DNA from: CAZDGV01 sp964505195
GTDB taxonomy: Bacteria > Bacteroidota > Bacteroidia > Chitinophagales > Chitinophagaceae
Direction: 5' to 3'
Length of the DNA stretch: 37,410 nucleotides
NCBI GenBank assembly: GCA_964505195.1
Contig: CAZDGV010000014.1
Span: forward strand, 1-37,410
Shown piece after piece: positions 31,392 to 37,410 of this stretch. A program made the position numbers and the translations under genes. Every line of letters starts with the position of its first letter. The first letter of the stretch is position 1. Under the pieces are notes generated by a model, which did not search any database, had not been told where the DNA came from, and was given only the letters and a program-made list of their open reading frames with translations.

Positions 31392-33032
31392 ATGCAAATT
31401 CTGCTTCGAATATTCTGTCTGTTTGTATTGCTTTCATCGTGCAGCCGCAAAACGCAGGTAGATGTAATCATACTAGGAAAAGTTTATACCGTTGACAGTG
31501 CCTTTACCGTAACTGAAGCCGTAGCAATCAAAGACGGTAAGGTTGTAGCAACCGGAACTGCCGCAGACCTGCAGCAAGCATACCGGGCAGCTGAAACCCT
31601 TGACATGAAAGGGAAATATATCTATCCGGGCTTTATTGATGCGCACGCCCATTTTTACAGGTATGGTCTTGGTTTGCGTGAGCTCGACCTCACAGGTACC
31701 AGCAGCTGGGAGGAAATCGTACAAAAAATAAAAGACCGTATTGCGCAGCAACCCCTGCAGCCCGGCGAGTGGCTGATTGGGCGGGGTTGGGATCAGAACG
31801 ACTGGCAGGTGAAGCAATTTCCAGTGAACACTTTACTGAATGAGCTCTTGCCGAATCATCCTGTACTGCTTACGCGGGTAGATGGTCATGCTGCTATCGC
31901 CAATGCCAAAGCGTTAGCACTTGGGGATGTTCAAGCAGATACAAAAATTACAGGTGGCGATGTGATAGCAAAAGATGGGAAACCTACGGGGGTGTTGATC
32001 GATAATGCGATTGATTTGGTGAGCACTCGTATTCCGCCTCCCTCGCAAGAGCAAGTTGCAGAAGCATTGCTGGCAGCACAGAAAAACTGTTTTGCTGCCG
32101 GACTAACCACGGTGGATGATTGCGGACTCGACTATGAACAGGTGCTGCAAATAGAAAAGCTGCAAGATGAAGGTAAGTTGCAAATGAGGTTGTATATAAT
32201 GCTCAGCGACGCACCGCAGAACTACGCCGCGATTTTTAAGCGAGGGATGATTGAAAAGCCCCTGTTGCATGTAAGAAGTTTTAAGGTTTATGCCGACGGC
32301 GCCCTGGGCTCAAGAGGAGCTTGTTTACTACATCATTACAATGATCGTCCTAATTATTACGGCTTTCTATTGAGAGAGCAGCGTCATTTTGACTCCGTTG
32401 CAAGTATTATTTATGCAAAGGGTTTTCAAATGTGTACCCATGCAATCGGCGACAGTGCAAACCGGACCATTCTGGATATTTACGGAAAGTATCTTCCGCT
32501 CAACAACGAGCTGCGCTGGCGCATTGAACACGCACAGGTGGTGAGTACAGATGATATTTATAAATTCGGTAAGTATGGTATTGTGCCCTCCGTGCAGCCC
32601 ACGCATGCCACGAGCGATATGTATTGGGCCGGTGCAAGACTGGGGAAGGAGCGTGAAAAAACTGCTTATGCCTTCCGACAGCTTTTGGAACAGAACGGCT
32701 GGATTCCATTGGGAACGGACTTTCCGGTGGAAGACATCGATCCTTTAAAAACATTTTATGCTGCAGTGTTTCGAAAAGATGCAAAAGGTATGCCAAAAGA
32801 AGGCTACCAAACCGAAAATGCACTTAGTCGGAAGCAGGCATTGCAGGGTATGACCCTTTGGGCGGCACGCGCTAATTTTGAAGAGCGTGCAAAGGGTAGT
32901 TTGGAAAAAGGGAAATATGCCGACCTGGTAATACTCGATCAAGATTTGATGGAAGTAAACGAATCTCAGTTCTTGCAAACAAAAGTGGTAGCTACCATCA
33001 GTAATGGCAAACTGGTTTACCGTCGGCCTTAA
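31392..33032 (+). CDS. Amidohydrolase family lipoprotein (YtcJ-like)
   Basis: This 546-residue protein has a lipoprotein signal peptide with lipobox LSSC (Cys17), so it is anchored in the envelope. The amidohydrolase_3 fold is shown by YIYPGFIDAHAHFYRYG (HxH metal motif, about residues 80-90), the late metal and catalytic region CTHAIGDSANR, IEHAQVV, and GTDFPVEDIDP, and the C-terminal KGSLEKGKYADLVILDQD strand that completes the beta sandwich. YtcJ-like enzymes hydrolyse cyclic or linear amides; the natural substrate is usually unknown. The gene is alone, between ligA (divergent) and the alpha-amylase gene. Confidence 0.88.
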   Translation: MQILLRIFCLFVLLSSCSRKTQVDVIILGKVYTVDSAFTVTEAVAIKDGKVVATGTAADLQQAYRAAETLDMKGKYIYPGFIDAHAHFYRYGLGLRELDLTGTSSWEEIVQKIKDRIAQQPLQPGEWLIGRGWDQNDWQVKQFPVNTLLNELLPNHPVLLTRVDGHAAIANAKALALGDVQADTKITGGDVIAKDGKPTGVLIDNAIDLVSTRIPPPSQEQVAEALLAAQKNCFAAGLTTVDDCGLDYEQVLQIEKLQDEGKLQMRLYIMLSDAPQNYAAIFKRGMIEKPLLHVRSFKVYADGALGSRGACLLHHYNDRPNYYGFLLREQRHFDSVASIIYAKGFQMCTHAIGDSANRTILDIYGKYLPLNNELRWRIEHAQVVSTDDIYKFGKYGIVPSVQPTHATSDMYWAGARLGKEREKTAYAFRQLLEQNGWIPLGTDFPVEDIDPLKTFYAAVFRKDAKGMPKEGYQTENALSRKQALQGMTLWAARANFEERAKGSLEKGKYADLVILDQDLMEVNESQFLQTKVVATISNGKLVYRRP

Positions 33033-33085
33033 AATGTGAGTGATTCAGCAATAACAAATAAGCACGCATACGACACGATAAAAGC

Positions 33086-33093
33086 TATATTTG
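33086..33093 (+). promoter_or_regulatory. -7 promoter element of the GH13 gene
   Basis: TATATTTG, exact TAnnTTTG, 27 bases before the ATG at 33121. A frame continuing upstream from a TTG overlaps this element and is therefore unlikely to be the start. No clear -33 box. Confidence 0.45.
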
Positions 33094-33120
33094 TTTGAGC
33101 ATTCCAAACGATTGATTACG

Positions 33121-36015
33121 ATGAAAAGAGGTTTATTGATTTTCTTAACAGGCATTTTATGTGCTTTTCAAAGTCAGGCACAGTTATTATCGGTTGATGT
33201 TGCTTTTCCGAACGATGCCAGTACCATTGTTGTAACGGTAGATGCCACTAAGGGCAATCAGGGCCTGCTCAACCACACTACCAATGATGTTTATGTTCAT
33301 ACCGGTGTTATCACCAATTTGAGTTCAAGTGCAACTGCCTGGCGTTATGTAAAGTTTAATCAAAGTTTTACTCAACCCAATCCCAGTCTGCAAGCCGAAT
33401 CGCTTGGTAATCAGCGTTGGCGCTTTACCATTGCCAATATTCGGGAATACTATGGCGTACCCGCCGGGGAAACCATACAAAAGATTGCGATTTTGTTCCG
33501 TAGCGGCAATGGTATTAGAAAACAAGCCAATACCGATGGGAGTGATATGTACATAGATGTGTATCCCACAGGAACTTTCGCTGCAAAATTTATTTCACCG
33601 GCCATGCAGCCAACATTTGTTCCCAGTCCTGAGCCCATTAACATCAGTTCATTGCCTGCCAATGTTCCTGTAACGGTAGCCACTTCTGTTGCTGCCAACA
33701 TTACACTGCGGTATAACGGTAATCAAATCGGTTCGGCCAATGCGGCCACTACCGTTACAGCAACAGCAGTAGTCAATACAACCTGTGATCAGCAAATCAC
33801 CTATGAGGCAGTACAGGCAGGAAATACGCGCCGCGATACCATTCGGTTTTTGGTAAACCCCAGCACTTATCCCACCGGTGCAAGGCCCGCCGGAAGAAAA
33901 GATGGTATCACTTATGAAAATAATCAGACAGAAGCGGTGATGATTCTTTTTGCGCCGGGTAAGAATAAAGTTGCGTTGATAGGTGATTTCAATAACTGGG
34001 CACCCACTTGCAGCGGACTGATGACCAAAGACGGAGATTATTTTTGGGTACGACTTACAGGGCTTACACCTGGACAGCAATACCGTTTTCAGTATCTTAT
34101 TGATGATACCATCCGTGTAGCGGATCCTTATTCAGAACTTGTACTCGACCCTTGGAATGATCGGTTTATAACTGCCACTACTTATCCCGATATGCCGGCT
34201 TATCCCACTGGAAGAACAACAGGAATAGTAGGCGTGTTGATGCCGGGTGAAAACAAATATGTGTTTACGGCCAACTGGACCCGCCCCGATAAAAGAGATC
34301 TTGTTATATATGAATTGTTGGTGCGTGATTTTATTGCCGCGCAAAACTGGCAAACCCTCACCGATTCTCTTGATTATATTAAGAATGCCGGATTTAATGC
34401 GATTAAGCTGATGCCTTTCAATGAGTTTGATGGCAATGAAAGCTGGGGCTACAATCCTTCCTATTTCTTTGCAGCCGATAAGGCCTACGGCACACGCAAT
34501 GCACTTAAAAGATTCATTGATGAAGCCCATCGCAAAGGCCTTGCCGTTATTCAGGATGCTGTTCTCAATCATGCAACGGGTTCATCGGCTATGGCTGCTA
34601 TGTGGTGGAATGGTACGTTAAATCAAACCGCTGCCAACAATCCCTATTTTTATACTACGGCGCAGCACCCATTCAATGTATTTCACGACTTCAATCACAA
34701 TGTTGCACCCACTAAAAATCTTACCAAACGCTTTATTGAATACTGGTTAACTGAATTTAAAATCGACGGATTCCGTTGGGATCTTTCCAAAGGATTTACC
34801 ACACGCTTTTATAATGATGTAGGAGCATGGAATGCTTACGAGCAGGGGAGAATAGATATTTGGAAAGATTACAATGGGCATATGCAGTCGGTGGCTCCCG
34901 GCTCGTATTGTATTCTGGAACACTTAGGCAATGATGATGAAGAAGCCGAACTAGCAGTGAATGGTATGATGCTCTGGGGGAAAATGAATGTGGAGTTTAA
35001 TCAGAATACCATGGGTTACTCCAGCAATTCTTCTGTTGAAAGAACCTATTGGATCAATCGCGGTGAATGGAACCGCCGCAATGCGCAGGCGCACTTGATT
35101 GGCTATGCTGAAAGTCATGATGAGGAACGCATCATTTACCGCAATCTCAACTTCGGGAATACCAGCGGACAAAACACCCGCAATTTGGAGCAGGCCCTGC
35201 GCCGCTCAGAAGCGATGGCAGCGTTATTGATGATGATTCCCGGTCCGAAAATGGCATGGCAGTTTGGTGAACTGGGTTACGATTTTTCTATCAACTACTG
35301 CAGCAATGGTTCCATCGCTGAAGCATGTCGTACTGCACCCAAGCCCATAAGGTGGGACTATCTTCAGCAGCCGGCACGGAAGCGGCTTTATGATACTTAT
35401 GGGGCACTTGGCCGCCTGCGTGCGCAGAAGCCGGCAGCATTTAGAACTGCAACACTGCAAACGGGCACATCTATCGGCGGCGACCTGAGGAAATCGATTG
35501 TGTTGGATCATGCCGATTTAAAAGCTGTGTTGGTTGCAAACTTCGATCTATCGTTACAAAATGTTTCAACCACTTTCCCTGCAACGGGCACCTGGTTCGA
35601 TTACACCAATGGCGGAACCTTCGCAGTTGCAAGCAGCAGTCAATCTATTGCCCTGCCTGCCGGTGAATACCGTTTGTATTTGAATCAGAATCTCGCCGGA
35701 GGATTGGTTACCAGTCTGCGAAACATCACCGCCGATACGGCCAATTTCAAACTAGGTATTTTTCCCAATCCTGTATTCCAGCAGGCAACCGTAAAGTATG
35801 AGTTGCCGAAAAGCGGTCAGGTTACCATTAGTATTTTGAATATACAGGGGCAGGTACTGGGAGCGAAAAAGCTGGGCTTCCAAACAAAGGGTTGGCAGCA
35901 ATACAGCTTCCGAACCGCTGATTTTGGGGTAAACGGACTGGCTAGCGGCCAATATTTGCTGCAATTGAGCGTAGATCAGCTGCTAAGATTTGAGAAATTG
36001 GTGGTGCAGCATTAA
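33121..36015 (+). CDS. Secreted GH13 alpha-amylase-family enzyme with type IX sorting domain
   Basis: 964 residues from the ATG at 33121 (MKRGLLIFLTGILCAFQSQAQ, signal peptide). Residues about 22-150 form a beta domain seen in Bacteroidota glycoside hydrolases, followed by an Ig-like stretch. A CBM48/E-set-type domain lies around 260-350 (VALIGDFNNWAPTC). The GH13 barrel begins at DLVIYELLVRDF and contains DAVLNHATG, the nucleophile Asp554 in DGFRWDLS, the acid/base Glu600 in CILEHLGND and Asp667 in AESHDEER, so the catalytic triad is complete. The last about 80 residues, from LGIFPNPVFQQATVKYELPK, are a type A sorting domain of the type IX secretion system. It probably hydrolyses alpha-glucans at the cell surface or outside. 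A SusC-type porin gene begins 158 bases downstream on the same strand. Confidence 0.93.
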   Translation: MKRGLLIFLTGILCAFQSQAQLLSVDVAFPNDASTIVVTVDATKGNQGLLNHTTNDVYVHTGVITNLSSSATAWRYVKFNQSFTQPNPSLQAESLGNQRWRFTIANIREYYGVPAGETIQKIAILFRSGNGIRKQANTDGSDMYIDVYPTGTFAAKFISPAMQPTFVPSPEPINISSLPANVPVTVATSVAANITLRYNGNQIGSANAATTVTATAVVNTTCDQQITYEAVQAGNTRRDTIRFLVNPSTYPTGARPAGRKDGITYENNQTEAVMILFAPGKNKVALIGDFNNWAPTCSGLMTKDGDYFWVRLTGLTPGQQYRFQYLIDDTIRVADPYSELVLDPWNDRFITATTYPDMPAYPTGRTTGIVGVLMPGENKYVFTANWTRPDKRDLVIYELLVRDFIAAQNWQTLTDSLDYIKNAGFNAIKLMPFNEFDGNESWGYNPSYFFAADKAYGTRNALKRFIDEAHRKGLAVIQDAVLNHATGSSAMAAMWWNGTLNQTAANNPYFYTTAQHPFNVFHDFNHNVAPTKNLTKRFIEYWLTEFKIDGFRWDLSKGFTTRFYNDVGAWNAYEQGRIDIWKDYNGHMQSVAPGSYCILEHLGNDDEEAELAVNGMMLWGKMNVEFNQNTMGYSSNSSVERTYWINRGEWNRRNAQAHLIGYAESHDEERIIYRNLNFGNTSGQNTRNLEQALRRSEAMAALLMMIPGPKMAWQFGELGYDFSINYCSNGSIAEACRTAPKPIRWDYLQQPARKRLYDTYGALGRLRAQKPAAFRTATLQTGTSIGGDLRKSIVLDHADLKAVLVANFDLSLQNVSTTFPATGTWFDYTNGGTFAVASSSQSIALPAGEYRLYLNQNLAGGLVTSLRNITADTANFKLGIFPNPVFQQATVKYELPKSGQVTISILNIQGQVLGAKKLGFQTKGWQQYSFRTADFGVNGLASGQYLLQLSVDQLLRFEKLVVQH

Positions 36016-36173
36016 GCTGCTTTGGCTTGTCTAGCAACTGCTAAACTAAAATTTAGGCTTCTCGTCGTTTTTTGTGGCATGAATGTTTAATAAATATTAT
36101 CTATTCGTTAACAAAATTTGCTGATTAGGCCGAAATGATTTTTATTGCAAATCCAAACACTAAACTATTGATT
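36016..36173. other. 158-base intergenic region before the SusC gene
   Basis: AT-rich. A weak hairpin (CTAAA/TTTAG near 36040-36056) follows the GH13 stop. AAAATTTG (36113-36120) is one base from TAnnTTTG and would give a 5' leader of about 50 bases for the SusC gene; no well-placed -33 box was found. Confidence 0.35.
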
Positions 36174-37410
36174 ATGACCCTTAAGCGTTTGCTTGCCAAA
36201 GCAGGGTGTATTATGCCCATGCTATTGGTTTCAGCATTATTCAGTTTCGCACAAGGCAGGTTGGTTACTGGCAGGATTACCGATAGCAAAGATGGTAGCC
36301 CTGTAGTCAACGCTTCCATCCAAATCAAAGGTACCCAAACGGGTACATCTTCCGATGCTACAGGATCTTTCCGCATCAATGTTGAAAACGACAATGCCAT
36401 TCTGGTAATCACTTCTGTTGGCTTTAACCGCCAGGAAGTATCGGTTGCCGGACTAGCTGCATTGGAGGTTTCGCTTGAAGCATCGCAAGGCAATTTGAAT
36501 GAGGTGGTAGTTGTTGGTTATGGTACCCAGCGTAAGAAAGATCTTACCGGTGCGGTTGCTTCTGTTTCTTCAAAAGACTTCGTAAAAGGTGCGCTGCAAA
36601 CACCTGAACAATTGATTGCCGGTAAAGTAGCCGGTGTACAAATTACCACTAACAGCGGTGCGCCCGGCTCCGGAAGTCGTATCCGTATTCGTGGTGGTGC
36701 TTCTTTGAATGCCAGCAACGATCCATTGATTGTTATTGATGGCGTTCCGGTAGCAGGTGGCGTAGATGGTTCTGCTAACCCGCTCAACCTCATCAACCCC
36801 AACGACATCGAAAACTTTACCGTGCTCAAAGATCCTTCTGCTGCTGCCATTTATGGTTCTCGTGCATCGAATGGTGTAATCTTAATCACCACCAAAAAAG
36901 GTACGCGTGGAAAAATGAAAGTGAATTTCAGCGCACAGGGCTTCTTACAAACAGCCTCCAATCAAATTGATGTGCTCAATGCAGATGAAATCCGCACGAT
37001 TGTGGGCGCTAATGGATCACAGGCCGATGTTGCCAAGCTGGGCCGCTCGAATACCAACTGGCAGGATGAGATTTTCCGTCCTGCAATGGGTCAGGATTAT
37101 AATATCAGCATGTCGGGTGCTATTGCAAAAGGCAAACTGCCGATCCGCTTCTCTGGCGGTTACTTGAACCAGGATGGTTTGCTGCTTACCAGCAACTTCC
37201 AGCGTTTATCAGGTGCAGTGAATTTGAGCCCGCGCTTTTTCAACAACAAACTGAAAGTAGATCTTAATATTAAAGGTGCGCGTACTACCAATCGTTTTGC
37301 CAATGAAGGAGCCATCGGTTCTGCCATTGCTTTCGACCCTACACAGCAAGTGCGTACCAACAGTGCCCGCTACGGCGGATACTGGGAGTGGCTGCAGGCC
37401 AACGGTCAGC
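36174..37410 (+). CDS. SusC/RagA-type TonB-linked outer membrane protein (cut by right edge)
   Basis: I translated this: the frame is open from the ATG at 36174 to the window edge, 412 codons, of an expected roughly 1000. A signal peptide (MTLKRLLAKAGCIMPMLLVS, to FAQG) is followed by a carboxypeptidase-regulatory-like domain (VTGRITDSKDGSPVVNASIQ, about residues 27-105), a TonB-box-like NEVVVVGYGTQRKKDLTGAV, and the plug domain with GSRIRIRGGASLNASNDPLI and VLKDPSAAAIYGSRASNGVI. The start of the beta barrel follows. SusC porins import oligomers captured by a SusD partner, usually encoded directly downstream. Proximity to a GH13 enzyme suggests an alpha-glucan locus, but the SusD and regulator are outside the window. 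Confidence 0.95.
   Translation, partial: MTLKRLLAKAGCIMPMLLVSALFSFAQGRLVTGRITDSKDGSPVVNASIQIKGTQTGTSSDATGSFRINVENDNAILVITSVGFNRQEVSVAGLAALEVSLEASQGNLNEVVVVGYGTQRKKDLTGAVASVSSKDFVKGALQTPEQLIAGKVAGVQITTNSGAPGSGSRIRIRGGASLNASNDPLIVIDGVPVAGGVDGSANPLNLINPNDIENFTVLKDPSAAAIYGSRASNGVILITTKKGTRGKMKVNFSAQGFLQTASNQIDVLNADEIRTIVGANGSQADVAKLGRSNTNWQDEIFRPAMGQDYNISMSGAIAKGKLPIRFSGGYLNQDGLLLTSNFQRLSGAVNLSPRFFNNKLKVDLNIKGARTTNRFANEGAIGSAIAFDPTQQVRTNSARYGGYWEWLQANGQ

Noticed and set aside
30996..31471. Upstream extension of ligA beyond the ATG at 31318
   Set aside because: The extra 51 codons would overlap the start of the divergent amidohydrolase gene and lack ligase homology.

Overview
The window looks like a chromosomal segment of a Bacteroidota bacterium, most probably from the Chitinophagaceae/Sphingobacteriia side of the phylum. 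The evidence is a SusC/RagA-type TonB-linked porin, secreted proteins with type IX secretion C-terminal domains, an S46 dipeptidyl peptidase, thioredoxin-fold secreted proteins, and repeated promoter elements of the Bacteroidota type (TTTG about 17-23 bases upstream of TAnnTTTG). The family-level placement is inference from protein flavour only. No tRNA, rRNA, CRISPR array, prophage or classical insertion sequence was seen. Both edges cut through genes.

Layout. 1-2635 (minus): a SurA-like parvulin isomerase (cut by the left edge) and a secreted thioredoxin-fold protein. 2714-8767 (plus): rRNA methyltransferase rlmD, two tandem rhomboid proteases with an endonuclease/exonuclease/phosphatase-fold protein, and cysS. 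8752-12018 (minus): a GT-B glycosyltransferase, an LpxH-like metallophosphoesterase and a dipeptide epimerase. 12081-15425 (minus): an S46 dipeptidyl peptidase of predicted DPP7 type, a tiny Cys-rich protein and an unknown secreted protein. 15506-16507 (minus): obgE.

16567-24157 (minus) is a phenylacetate degradation locus. In transcription order it reads TetR regulator, paaE, an HNH/NUMOD4 protein, paaA, paaB, a four-helix-bundle (23S IVP-like) gene, paaC, paaD, paaG, paaI, paaY. PaaA-E form the phenylacetyl-CoA epoxidase, PaaG isomerises the epoxide to the oxepin, and PaaI and PaaY are thioesterases that rescue dead-end CoA thioesters. The CoA ligase (paaK) and the lower-pathway genes (paaZ, F, H, J) are not in the window. 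Two genes interrupt the locus: the HNH protein, and the four-helix-bundle gene, which sits in a roughly 495-bp unit bounded by inverted arrays of 7-bp repeats. The second is the best candidate for an under-described mobile unit here.

24299-37410: a PfkB-family sugar kinase, a large lamin-tail-domain secreted protein, asd with a long leader that holds a terminator-like hairpin and a short ORF, ligA, an amidohydrolase lipoprotein, a type IX-secreted GH13 alpha-amylase-family enzyme, and the start of a SusC-type porin. The last two suggest glucan foraging. Several promoters place the -7 element only 3-7 bases before the start codon, which predicts leaderless or near-leaderless mRNAs.
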